14,609 nt of DNA from Candidatus Aenigmatarchaeota archaeon (GCA_030666115.1 DAOUYM010000013.1:1-14609); one strand, 5' to 3'. Numbered from the stretch's first letter, positions 1 through 5,832 are shown. Program-made: numbers and translations. Notes: generated by a model from the sequence alone, not told the origin.

Positions 1-603
1 CGTAGATTCTCGAGATCACTGAAGACTTACACTGACAGCATTAAGATTAACGGGCAGGATGATTACCTGCATGCAGACGAGATGATGATTCGGTTAGGTG
101 GTGAATGGGCCTGGCTCTGGAATGTTATGTCGAAGAGGGACAGATTCATTTTAGCAAGCAAGATATCCAGAACAAGGGATATGGGAACCGCGAAGTCGCT
201 GTTCAAGGAGGTTAAGAGTAAGATGACTGGTCTCCCGATGCGTATAACGACCGACGGGATGATGGGATACCCCAAAGCCATAGGCAGTGCCTTTCATCGC
301 ATTACCTACCCACACGTGGAACATTATATTGCTCCCGGTATCACTGCCAGAAAGCAGAACAACCTCATAGAGCGTCACCACAGCACCATAAGGGCCAGGA
401 CGAAGACGATGCGTGGATTCAAGAACATTGAGTCGGCCTCGGAGATAATGGATATATGGCATGTCTTCTTCAATTACGTGCGACCGAACATGGCACTTGG
501 TGGTGAGACACCATCCGAGTCGGCGGGTCTCGGTAATCATAATCTTAAAGATCTGATAGAGGATGCTTATGGATGGAGTAAAAGATATCCGACGGGCAAT
601 TAG
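1..603 (+). CDS. DDE transposase, 3' part (5' end outside window)
   Basis: The frame is open from base 1, so the N-terminus, which should carry the DNA-binding helix-turn-helix, lies upstream of the window. The visible 200 residues hold a complete RNase H-like DDE catalytic core. The first Asp is in HADEM (residue 26 of the visible part), the second in ITTDG (residue 85), and the Glu is in NLIERHH (residue 124), followed by the typical basic stretch RTKTMRGF. This arrangement resembles IS6-like and related archaeal DDE-domain transposases; the family call is by memory of motifs, not a search. The protein would cut and join the ends of an insertion sequence. No terminal inverted repeat could be paired because the left end is missing. 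The core has no internal stop or visible frameshift, so the copy may be intact. A winged-helix-like ORF overlaps its 3' end. Confidence 0.88.
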   Translation, partial: RRFSRSLKTYTDSIKINGQDDYLHADEMMIRLGGEWAWLWNVMSKRDRFILASKISRTRDMGTAKSLFKEVKSKMTGLPMRITTDGMMGYPKAIGSAFHRITYPHVEHYIAPGITARKQNNLIERHHSTIRARTKTMRGFKNIESASEIMDIWHVFFNYVRPNMALGGETPSESAGLGNHNLKDLIEDAYGWSKRYPTGN

Positions 604-832
604 GATCCAGAGACGTTATCCCGAGTTCCTTAAACTGAACTGGACACGAATAGCAATGGCCATGCTGTTGATGGACGATTTCACGACGAACGAGATCGGG
701 AGGATATTGGGTTTTGACAAATACCAAATGATAACGATTCGTGTTGCAATCAACAATTTCAGAATGTGTGGTATCGTTAGGAAACGAGGTAATAAATATC
801 ATCTTATTCGGCTATTGGATGAGGTATTGTAG
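569..832 (+). CDS. Small winged-helix-like protein overlapping the transposase
   Basis: This 87-residue product begins inside the last 35 bases of the transposase, in another frame. An AGAGG motif at 558-562 lies 6 nt before the ATG at 569, which favours this start over the ATG at 563 that touches the motif. The first 20 residues are basic (DIRRAIRIQRRYPEF). Residues about 33-80 look like a helix-turn-helix plus wing: FTTNEIGRILGF, then VAINNFRMCGIVRKRGNKYHLI, whose end fits the antiparallel wing of winged-helix domains. It may be a DNA-binding accessory protein or regulator of the element, or the first gene of flanking DNA. I do not recognise a family. The overlap with the transposase suggests translational coupling. 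Its last codons overlap the end of the convergent gene at 804-1097. Confidence 0.55.
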   Translation: MDGVKDIRRAIRIQRRYPEFLKLNWTRIAMAMLLMDDFTTNEIGRILGFDKYQMITIRVAINNFRMCGIVRKRGNKYHLIRLLDEVL

Positions 833-1097
833 TAGATTTTTTGGGTTTCAAGCCTGGGTATCTTCCATATACAACTTTAGAGCATGCGTCCACGCCTTCT
901 TGAGATGGCGTTTTTGGCTCCCAATGCTTCAACACGAGATTTTTGTCGTAAACATAATGAAAAACTAACGTAGGTTTCCCTAACCGTCTCAATTTATAAA
1001 TTACACTAACATCTCCATTTTCTCTGATAGACTTACTGAATCTATACTTACTTCTCGGCATTCCCTTATCGACGGCCTTGATTTTTCTCGGTGGCAT
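804..1097 (-). CDS. Hypothetical basic 97-aa protein
   Basis: I do not recognise this protein. It is 97 residues and rich in Lys and Arg, with a basic N-terminus (MPPRKIKAVDKG), a middle that looks like beta strands (DVSVIYKLRRLGKPTLVFHY) and a tail ending KPKKSTTIPHPIAE. A single Cys lies near residue 72. The ATG at 1097 sits 24-25 nt downstream of an ATTTAAAG box on the minus strand (1118-1125) and has no Shine-Dalgarno sequence, which fits a leaderless archaeal transcript and supports both the gene and its start. The 3' end overlaps the convergent winged-helix-like gene by 29 nt. It lies between a transposase and an AT-rich operon, so it may be accessory. Confidence 0.5.
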   Translation of the reverse strand: MPPRKIKAVDKGMPRSKYRFSKSIRENGDVSVIYKLRRLGKPTLVFHYVYDKNLVLKHWEPKTPSQEGVDACSKVVYGRYPGLKPKKSTTIPHPIAE

Positions 1098-1117
1098 ATG
1101 GGGTAATTATTTTCTAT

Positions 1118-1125
1118 CTTTAAAT
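1118..1125 (-). promoter_or_regulatory. TATA box for the 97-aa gene
   Basis: ATTTAAAG on the minus strand, centred 24-25 nt before the ATG at 1097, which is the distance expected between an archaeal TATA box and the transcription start. The transcript would begin at or next to the start codon. Confidence 0.5.
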
Positions 1126-1243
1126 TTTTTCCATGTGGCAGGATTTGATATACGAGATGTTTGAATTGAAAACAGAACCGAATTTTAATCCCCAGAACAA
1201 TTGAATTTATCAGAAGTCCGTTTAGGGAACTTTACTCGTGTTC

Positions 1244-1729
1244 TCATATTTTGATTAAGTTTTTGAATCTTTTAAATAATTTTTTCTTATTTTCTAATTC
1301 CGCTTCAGATATGATTTCTACAGTCACATTAATTGGTATCTTTCTTTTCTTCCTCTCCTTCTCATAAAGATTTAATTCTTTTTCGAATCTTGAAATTATA
1401 ACCTCCGAGATTTCTAACACACTATCTCTTTTCCCTTTTTTCTTAACCAACAGATACAAATCAATAACTTTATCATGGAAGATACAACGTACTATATCTG
1501 ATATAGTCTTGGCGGCTATCTGAGATTCTAATACTTCAAAACAGATTATATCTCTTCTCTTTTTCAGTACATATTGGACATCTGGCTTATAGACTATTTG
1601 TTTACCCTTTGACCACCCATGATCGATTAATAGAGGGTTTCCACTGCATGATACACTCAAAACTCCAGTGAGACCCTCTCCATATTCCTTTAATAAATAC
1701 TTTAGAGATTTGTGATATTCAGTTTCCAT
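1244..1729 (-). CDS. PD-(D/E)XK nuclease-like protein
   Basis: This 161-residue protein has the layout of the PD-(D/E)XK nuclease fold. An N-terminal helix (residues 4-17) is followed by a strand region, then YKPDVQYVL with Pro49-Asp50, a short hairpin KKRR, a hydrophobic strand IICFEVLES with Glu65, a helix QIAAKTISDIVRCIF, and another strand, DLYLLVKK. The spacing from Asp50 to Glu65 fits the fold. The canonical Lys two residues after the Glu is Leu67 here. Lys74 in the next helix could substitute, as lysine migration is known in this superfamily, or the protein may be inactive. The C-terminus (115-161) is long, charged and helical. It follows the 63-aa gene by 7 nt in the same direction, so the two are probably co-transcribed. 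The AT-rich composition differs from the genes after 2100 and suggests transfer. A nuclease of a mobile or defence module is possible but not shown. Confidence 0.55.
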   Translation of the reverse strand: METEYHKSLKYLLKEYGEGLTGVLSVSCSGNPLLIDHGWSKGKQIVYKPDVQYVLKKRRDIICFEVLESQIAAKTISDIVRCIFHDKVIDLYLLVKKKGKRDSVLEISEVIISRFEKELNLYEKERKKRKIPINVTVEIISEAELENKKKLFKRFKNLIKI

Positions 1730-1736
1730 ATTATCG

Positions 1737-1928
1737 CTATCGTCTTTTAATTGTTCTACTAGTTCTGGTTCTTCTAATGACAGAGTATCTTTTTTTCAAC
1801 TTTTTTCCGCATTTCCCCCCTTTCGTTTCTGGAGGATGTTTACCAGCTCTTGTGCAACCTTCTTTTGTGGCCATATCTTTTTCTTCGTTTTCTTCTTTAA
1901 AAGTTTCATTCTCCGTTCCTTTCTTCAC
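1737..1928 (-). CDS. Hypothetical 63-aa basic protein, GTG start
   Basis: The gene begins with GTG at 1928, seven nt after a full GGAGG (within AAGGAGGTG at 1934-1942, minus strand). This is the strongest Shine-Dalgarno site in the accessory segment and the main evidence for the gene. An ATG at 1932 in another frame is only 3 nt from the motif and opens just eight codons. The product has an acidic N-terminal third (ETFKEENEEKD) and a strongly basic remainder with two Cys (EGCTRAGKHPPETKGGKCG) ending in RRTRTSRTIKRR. It probably binds nucleic acid or an acidic partner; no family is recognised. It lies 7 nt upstream of the nuclease-like gene, so the two form a likely operon. A later start at Met19 (1874) is possible but lacks the ribosome site. 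Confidence 0.5.
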   Translation of the reverse strand: MKKGTENETFKEENEEKDMATKEGCTRAGKHPPETKGGKCGKKLKKRYSVIRRTRTSRTIKRR

Positions 1929-1933
1929 ACATT

Positions 1934-1942
1934 CACCTCCTT
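1934..1942 (-). promoter_or_regulatory. Strong Shine-Dalgarno site for the 63-aa gene
   Basis: AAGGAGGTG on the minus strand, with GGAGG ending 7 nt before the GTG at 1928. It decides the start of the short gene. Confidence 0.6.
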
Positions 1943-1986
1943 ATCATAATCTGCTCCTAAACTTCTCCGAATTTGAGAAATTGATA

Positions 1987-2051
1987 GCAAAAACCTCGCT
2001 CCCGCCAATGTTAAACCTAACTATAAGCAGTTTTTGCACCCTCCAATGTTA
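1987..2051. repeat. Inverted repeat (8 bp) with an overlapping 9-bp direct repeat
   Basis: GCAAAAAC (1987-1994) and GTTTTTGC (2030-2037) are perfect reverse complements around a 35-nt spacer. CCAATGTTA occurs at 2005-2013 and again at 2043-2051. The structure lies between the accessory operon and the lsm promoter. It could be a stem-loop, a regulatory site or an old insertion boundary; chance cannot be excluded for repeats this short. Confidence 0.3.
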
Positions 2052-2072
2052 GAGAACCAACCAGCGATAAGC

Positions 2073-2080
2073 TTTAAATA
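2073..2080 (+). promoter_or_regulatory. TATA box upstream of lsm
   Basis: TTTAAATA, centred about 35 nt before the lsm ATG at 2112. Transcription would start near 2102 and leave a leader of roughly 10 nt. A second AT-rich stretch (TATATTTA, from 2096) is too close to the start codon to serve as the TATA box. Confidence 0.55.
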
Positions 2081-2111
2081 GGTTGGGGAGATAATATATT
2101 TAAGTGATTTT

Positions 2112-2327
2112 ATGCAGAGACCACTTGATGTTTTGGGATCTTCAACGGACAAAAGGATAATCATAAAGACGAAATCTGGTGACAGTATATTCGGGATTTT
2201 GAAGGCTTTTGACTCGCACATAAATATCTGGCTAGATGAAGCCAGCATAGATGGTGAGAAGGAAGTCAAACTTGGAAAGGTCCTGATCCGTGGTGACTCA
2301 ATCGTATACATATCACCGGAGAAGTAA
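2112..2327 (+). CDS. Archaeal Sm-like (Lsm) RNA-binding protein
   Basis: This 71-residue protein has the full Sm fold and the usual length of archaeal SmAP proteins. The Sm1 motif spans about residues 13-44 (IIIKTKSGDSIFGILKAF, then DSHINIWLDEA), with Asp34 and Asn38 at the RNA-contacting loop. The Sm2 motif spans 54-68 (LGKVLIRGDSIVYIS) with the conserved Arg60-Gly61-Asp62. Members form heptameric rings that bind U-rich RNA and take part in RNA processing. The gene is followed 97 nt later by rpl37e, an arrangement common in archaea and a strong support for both calls. The short leader has only a weak GTGAT ribosome match. Confidence 0.96.
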   Translation: MQRPLDVLGSSTDKRIIIKTKSGDSIFGILKAFDSHINIWLDEASIDGEKEVKLGKVLIRGDSIVYISPEK

Positions 2328-2381
2328 ACTGTTTCTTCTTTCGCTGATTGAATGATGATGCATGGGGTAACGGTAAAGATA

Positions 2382-2389
2382 TTTATATA
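2382..2389 (+). promoter_or_regulatory. Possible TATA box for rpl37e
   Basis: TTTATATA, centred 39 nt before the rpl37e ATG. It suggests that rpl37e has its own promoter inside the lsm-rpl37e unit, with a leader of about 13 nt. Confidence 0.4.
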
Positions 2390-2424
2390 CATATGTAGAA
2401 TAGTGATTAGTATAATGTGATTAT

Positions 2425-2616
2425 ATGACCAAGGGAACGCCCAGTATGGGAAAGAGAAACAAGAAGACACACATAGCCTGCAGGCGGTGCGGGAAGATAG
2501 CATACCACATCAGGAAGAATGTATGCTCTGCGTGTGGATACGGAAGGAGCAGGAAGTTAAAGAAGTTCTCCTGGCAATGGAAAAACCTGCTGGGTAAGGG
2601 AAACAGGAAGAAATAG
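2425..2616 (+). CDS. rpl37e: 50S ribosomal protein L37e
   Basis: A 63-residue, very basic protein with the start signature MTKGTPSMGKRNKKTH. It has one zinc ribbon formed by Cys19, Cys22, Cys34 and Cys37 (CRRC and CSACGYG). It is a structural protein of the large ribosomal subunit of archaea and eukaryotes. Length and motif match the archaeal family. It lies downstream of lsm on the same strand, the usual archaeal pairing, and is convergent with tbp. The only T-rich stretch available to end its transcript lies within the coding region for the TBP tail (2645-2735). Confidence 0.97.
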   Translation: MTKGTPSMGKRNKKTHIACRRCGKIAYHIRKNVCSACGYGRSRKLKKFSWQWKNLLGKGNRKK

Positions 2617-2658
2617 AACATCATATACGGATTACTTCACAACTGATTTTGGTTTATT

Positions 2659-3324
2659 TTATTTTTTTGGTTTGGTTTTATCTGCCCTGGTTTTGGTTTT
2701 GTGTGATTTGTTTTTGGTTTTATCTGATTTGTCGTCCTTATCTTTGTCACTGGGTTTGTCATCTGCGACTGGTTTGACTTTTATCCCGATTTCCTCGAGC
2801 TTGTTCTTGAGCTTTTTCAGTGCAGTGTAGATGTCCTTGATATCGTGCGCACCAGTGCATATTATCTTTCCAGAAGAGAACAGAAGGAAAGCGACCCTTG
2901 GCTCCCTTATCCTGTATACAAGGCCAGGGAACTGTTCTGGCTCGTACTCTGCGTCTTCAAGGGAGAAGGCAATCTCCTCCAGGTTGAGCTTAGCATCTAT
3001 TTTGGATGAGGCAACTATGTTTTCTATCTTGATATCGAATGTCTTTGGGAGACGTAATCCGGTCTTCCTTAACCTGTCCACTATCTTGTGCATTGCCTCC
3101 TTGGACATCTCGATGCTTCTCGCACCTGTGCACACTATCTTCCCAGAAGAGAATATCAGGGCAGCTGCCCTTGGATCCTTTATCCTGTAAACCAGGCCAG
3201 GGAACTGTTCTGGCTCGTACTCAACATCCTCTATTTTCTCGACCAGTCTTGTAAGTGAGATGTCCTTACCAAGAGCTGTGAATGCAACTACATTCTCAAC
3301 CTTTATGTAAAATTCTGATGACAT
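2659..3324 (-). CDS. tbp: TATA-binding protein with a charged C-terminal tail
   Basis: TBP binds the archaeal TATA box and, with TFB, recruits RNA polymerase. Two pseudo-symmetric halves are visible. EPEQFPGLVYRI occurs at residues 37-48 and again at 128-139, each followed by FSSGKI(V/I)CTGA (59-68 and 150-159). Residues 1-184 are a full TBP saddle. The remaining 37 residues are an extension with 13 Lys and 8 Asp, aspartate-rich first (DDKPSDKDKDD) and basic at the end (DKTKPKK). Many archaeal TBPs end in a short acidic tail, so a long lysine-rich one is unusual. An AGAGG lies 6 nt before the ATG, and a TATA-like box at about 3363-3374 would give a leader near 18 nt. The convergent neighbour is rpl37e. 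The upstream gene on the same strand is a retropepsin-like protease with its own lysine-rich end. Confidence 0.96.
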   Translation of the reverse strand: MSSEFYIKVENVVAFTALGKDISLTRLVEKIEDVEYEPEQFPGLVYRIKDPRAAALIFSSGKIVCTGARSIEMSKEAMHKIVDRLRKTGLRLPKTFDIKIENIVASSKIDAKLNLEEIAFSLEDAEYEPEQFPGLVYRIREPRVAFLLFSSGKIICTGAHDIKDIYTALKKLKNKLEEIGIKVKPVADDKPSDKDKDDKSDKTKNKSHKTKTRADKTKPKK

Positions 3325-3362
3325 ATAAATCCTCTTTAAAATATCATATTACTTTTGACTCC

Positions 3363-3374
3363 ATATATAAAAAG
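3363..3374 (-). promoter_or_regulatory. TATA box for tbp
   Basis: On the minus strand the run TTTTTATATA lies about 44 nt before the tbp start. Transcription would begin near 3342, leaving a leader of about 18 nt that contains an AGAGG ribosome site. Confidence 0.45.
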
Positions 3375-3406
3375 GTTATATGCATCCTCTCGATTCATTG
3401 CTCCTG

Positions 3407-3805
3407 TCATAAACCTTTTTTCGTATCTATTATGAAATTCCCTGTAAGCACGTTCCTTCCGATTATCACAGGGAAGGTCATGTGTGACCTGTCCTGAATA
3501 TTGACTTCTGTATCGAAAACCCTGCCCTTGATCTTTATCCTGGCCCTGACCACGGGCCTGCTTATCTCCCTGCTTATGGAGGCTGCCTTTATCTTGGTTA
3601 TTCTTATTATTGGTCCCAGCCTAGCGTCAGCTGCCAGTCGTATATCAACAGACGTCCCCCTGGCACCAGAATCGCATAGGGCCAGCGCCTCTACCTTTTT
3701 CTGTCCAACCAGTTCTATCTTCTCTACCAGACCCACAAGACTTTTGGTATGTTTTTTTGCGGGTTTCCTGGCTTTCTTCAGTTTCTTTGGCTTGGTTTTC
3801 TTCAT
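3407..3805 (-). CDS. Retropepsin-like / RimK-associated protease family protein
   Basis: This 132-residue protein matches the RimK-associated protease family (annotated elsewhere as putative ATP-dependent zinc protease, with a retropepsin-like fold). The catalytic-type motif ALCDSGARGTS has Asp45-Ser46-Gly47-Ala48. The family end motif FPVIIGRNVLTGNFIID lies near residues 111-127, and RPVVRARIKIKGRVFDTEV forms the central strands. The canonical motif is usually D-T-G-A, so Ser46 is a conservative change. The first 22 residues are almost only Lys, Pro, Ala and Arg (KKTKPKKLKKARKPAKK), an extension I do not expect in this family. No rimK homologue is in the window. The gene is divergent from the helicase and shares a 54-nt intergenic region with it. 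The substrate is unknown. Confidence 0.78.
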   Translation of the reverse strand: MKKTKPKKLKKARKPAKKHTKSLVGLVEKIELVGQKKVEALALCDSGARGTSVDIRLAADARLGPIIRITKIKAASISREISRPVVRARIKIKGRVFDTEVNIQDRSHMTFPVIIGRNVLTGNFIIDTKKGL

Positions 3806-3828
3806 ATATTAATTAATTGCATCTACAT

Positions 3829-3842
3829 CATTATAAAATTAT
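3829..3842. promoter_or_regulatory. Shared AT box between divergent protease and helicase genes
   Basis: TTATAAAATT at 3831-3840 is centred about 25 nt before the helicase ATG (3860) and about 30 nt before the protease ATG (3805). It is the best TATA candidate in either direction, so one near-symmetric box may serve both genes. Confidence 0.4.
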
Positions 3843-3859
3843 ATCAGAATGGTGTTGTC

Positions 3860-5401
3860 ATGACAGAGGAAAAGATGGAGTTTGTAAAACACAAACTGAT
3901 CAATGATGATGTGATAGAGGCAAGGTCATACCAGGCAAACATACTGGCCACTGCAGTGCAGAAGAACACGCTATGCGTTCTGCCCACTGGTCTGGGAAAG
4001 ACTCCGATAGCTGTTCTGCTGACAGCCAGGAGGCTTGAGGAGTACCCGGATTCCAAAATCCTTATTCTGGCTCCAACAAGACCGCTGGTGAACCAGCATT
4101 ACAACTTCTTCCTCAAGGCCATGAACATTGATAGTGAAAGATTCGGTGTTGTGACTGGTATGATAAAACCTGGTTTAAGGAGCGAGATGTATGGGGAGAA
4201 GCAGATCATCTTCGCGACTCCACAGACCATAAGGAATGACCTCTCAGAGGGAAGGATCTCACTGGAGGATTTCTCCCTGCTGGTCATAGACGAGGCCCAT
4301 CACGCCGTGGGGAAATATGCCTACTCCTACATAGCTGAGAAGTACAGGGAGGTGGCCAAGCACGAGAGGATCCTCAGCCTTACCGCATCGCCAGGCGGGA
4401 CCGGCCAGAAGATACGCGAGATAAACAGGAATATAGGGATTGAAGCAGTTGAGGTGAGGTCAGAAACAGATGAGGACGTGACAGGATGGGTCAAGAAGAA
4501 GGAAGTGCAGTGGGCCTACCTGGAGCTTCCGGAATCCTTCCTCAGAATAAGGACAATGATCAACGAGGAATACCAGAAAAGGATAAACTCGATAAAGAAG
4601 TTCGGACCGCTAAAGGGAAGGATGGTTTCCAAGAAGGACCTGATCTCCCTGCAGAGAAGACTGTATCAGGGATTAAAGGATGGTGATAAGAGGTCCATAC
4701 TCCTGATGAGCTTTGTGGTACAGGCAATAAAGCTGGAGCACGCAATCACACTTATCGAGACACAGGGCATAACAGTGCTGGAGAAGTACTGGAAGAAACT
4801 GAGGGATGGGAAGTCCAATTCTGATAAGAGACTGGTTAGCAACAAGAACGTATCCGGTGCTATGCACCTGACCCGCTCCTTGTTTGACCAGGGTTCCAAG
4901 CACCCGAAAATAGGGAAGCTCTGTTCACTGATAACTGACCAGATAAGGGAGAAGCCGGACTCCAAGATAATCGTGTTCGCGAACTACAGGGAATCTGTCA
5001 AGAGCATCGCCGGTTCCCTGGGTAAGGTTGATGGTGCGAAACCAGTGGAGTTCGTTGGCCAGAGAGAGGGAATGACCCAGAAGGAGCAGAACCAGCGCTT
5101 ATCCGACTTCAGGGACGGTGAATACAATGTTCTGGTGTGCACCTCGATTGGAGAAGAGGGCCTGGACATACCTGCCATGGACCTTGCCGTGTTCTACGAG
5201 CCGGTTCCCTCAGGAATAAGGTCCATCCAGAGAAGGGGCCGGGTTGGAAGGCAGAAAGTCGGGAAGATAATCATTCTCATAACCAGGGGCACAAGGGACG
5301 AAGCCTACCACTGGTCAGGAATGCAGAAGGAGAAAGCAATGCAGAAGACCCTGGATGGAATGAAGAGCGGCGGTATTCAGTCAGGAATAGATGAGTTTTG
5401 A
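3860..5401 (+). CDS. hef: Hef/FANCM/Mph1-type SF2 helicase, no nuclease domain
   Basis: A 513-residue helicase of the Hef/FANCM/Mph1 group, which acts on stalled replication forks and branched DNA. Motif I is LPTGLGKT (residues 41-48), motif II DEAHH (144-148), motif III TAS (175-177), motif V GEEGLDIP (431-438) and motif VI QRRGRVGRQ (457-465). FVGQREGMTQKEQNQRL is a Hef signature. The insertion between the RecA domains (about 230-320, with EEYQKRINSIKKFGPL) matches the Hef thumb-like domain. The protein ends at GIDEF soon after motif VI. The XPF-type nuclease and helix-hairpin-helix domains that complete Hef in Pyrococcus are absent, and no nuclease gene follows. The start at 3860 fits a GGTG 5 nt upstream and the AT box 25 nt upstream; 37 upstream in-frame codons are antisense to the protease gene and not protein-like. 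Confidence 0.93.
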   Translation: MTEEKMEFVKHKLINDDVIEARSYQANILATAVQKNTLCVLPTGLGKTPIAVLLTARRLEEYPDSKILILAPTRPLVNQHYNFFLKAMNIDSERFGVVTGMIKPGLRSEMYGEKQIIFATPQTIRNDLSEGRISLEDFSLLVIDEAHHAVGKYAYSYIAEKYREVAKHERILSLTASPGGTGQKIREINRNIGIEAVEVRSETDEDVTGWVKKKEVQWAYLELPESFLRIRTMINEEYQKRINSIKKFGPLKGRMVSKKDLISLQRRLYQGLKDGDKRSILLMSFVVQAIKLEHAITLIETQGITVLEKYWKKLRDGKSNSDKRLVSNKNVSGAMHLTRSLFDQGSKHPKIGKLCSLITDQIREKPDSKIIVFANYRESVKSIAGSLGKVDGAKPVEFVGQREGMTQKEQNQRLSDFRDGEYNVLVCTSIGEEGLDIPAMDLAVFYEPVPSGIRSIQRRGRVGRQKVGKIIILITRGTRDEAYHWSGMQKEKAMQKTLDGMKSGGIQSGIDEF

Positions 5402-5419
5402 TGGTGGGGTCGGGCTCGC

Positions 5420-5632
5420 TCATTTCTTATACTTCATATAAATTGTAACAATTATCGAAATTACAAAATAGATCAACGTTATGAGAAACAATGACGCGTA
5501 AATATACATAATAGTAGGTTGGGATCCACCGATAACAAGAGATGACAAAACCCCGTTATAGAAAAGGATCATCAACACGACAATGATAATTATTTTAATC
5601 CAACTCAATTTAAGAAATTCTTTAACTCCCAT
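5420..5632 (-). CDS. Small two-helix membrane protein
   Basis: A 70-residue protein with a short amphipathic start (MGVKEFLKLSW) and two hydrophobic helices, at about 12-30 (IKIIIIVVLMILFYNGV) and 41-66, joined by a loop SSLVIGGSQPT and ending in KYKK. It is very rich in Ile and would sit in the cytoplasmic membrane with both ends probably inside. The ATG at 5632 lies 24-25 nt after an ATTTAAAT box at 5653-5660, which favours this start over the TTG at 5641. The family is unrecognised. Its AT-rich sequence contrasts with the helicase before it, and 9-bp inverted repeats flank it. Confidence 0.6.
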   Translation of the reverse strand: MGVKEFLKLSWIKIIIIVVLMILFYNGVLSSLVIGGSQPTIMYIYASLFLITLIYFVISIIVTIYMKYKK

Positions 5633-5652
5633 ATTAATCAATAAGTTAACCG

Positions 5653-5660
5653 ATTTAAAT
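5653..5660 (-). promoter_or_regulatory. TATA box for the small membrane protein
   Basis: ATTTAAAT, centred 24-25 nt before the ATG at 5632, so the transcript is probably leaderless. Confidence 0.5.
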
Positions 5661-5747
5661 TAATTCCGAGCCCGAATTATCGATACCACCCGTTAACAGA
5701 ACACCAATATCACTGTTAATTAGTAACAACCGCTAACCTTACATAGA

Positions 5748-5790
5748 TACTCGAGTACCGAAATCTTTATAAAGGGTTAGCTTTTATATA
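5748..5790 (+). promoter_or_regulatory. tfb promoter region with upstream palindrome
   Basis: A 10-bp palindrome, TACTCGAGTA (5748-5757), lies just upstream of the symmetric box CTTTATAAAG (5765-5774). A second TATA candidate, TTTTATATA, follows at 5782-5790. The first box would start transcription near 5795. The second would start it near 5810. A 7-bp inverted repeat, GCTAACC / GGTTAGC (5732-5738 and 5775-5781), brackets the first box. The palindrome could be an operator. Confidence 0.45.
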
Positions 5791-5816
5791 TATTATTAAT
5801 CTTTTGTAATGTCACT

Positions 5817-5825
5817 GGAGAGGGG
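5817..5825 (+). promoter_or_regulatory. Shine-Dalgarno site deciding the tfb start
   Basis: GGAGAGGGG ends 7 nt before the ATG at 5833. If it is used, translation starts there and not at the in-frame ATG at 5809, eight codons upstream. Confidence 0.5.
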
Positions 5826-5832
5826 TAACAAT

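Larger units (their letters stand above)
5410..5675. repeat. 9-bp inverted repeats flanking a small AT-rich gene
   Basis: TCGGGCTCG at 5410-5418 and CGAGCCCGA at 5667-5675 are exact reverse complements. They enclose 248 bp that hold only the small membrane protein gene and its promoter. The GC-rich repeats stand out against AT-rich DNA. This could mark a small insertion, or be chance. Confidence 0.3.

Noticed and set aside
2021..2503. 160-aa minus-strand frame across lsm and rpl37e
   Set aside because: It is antisense to two conserved genes and crosses their promoters.
3749..3859. 37-codon upstream extension of the helicase frame
   Set aside because: It is antisense to the start of the protease gene, hydrophobic and unlike any Hef N-terminus; the ATG at 3860 has promoter and ribosome support.
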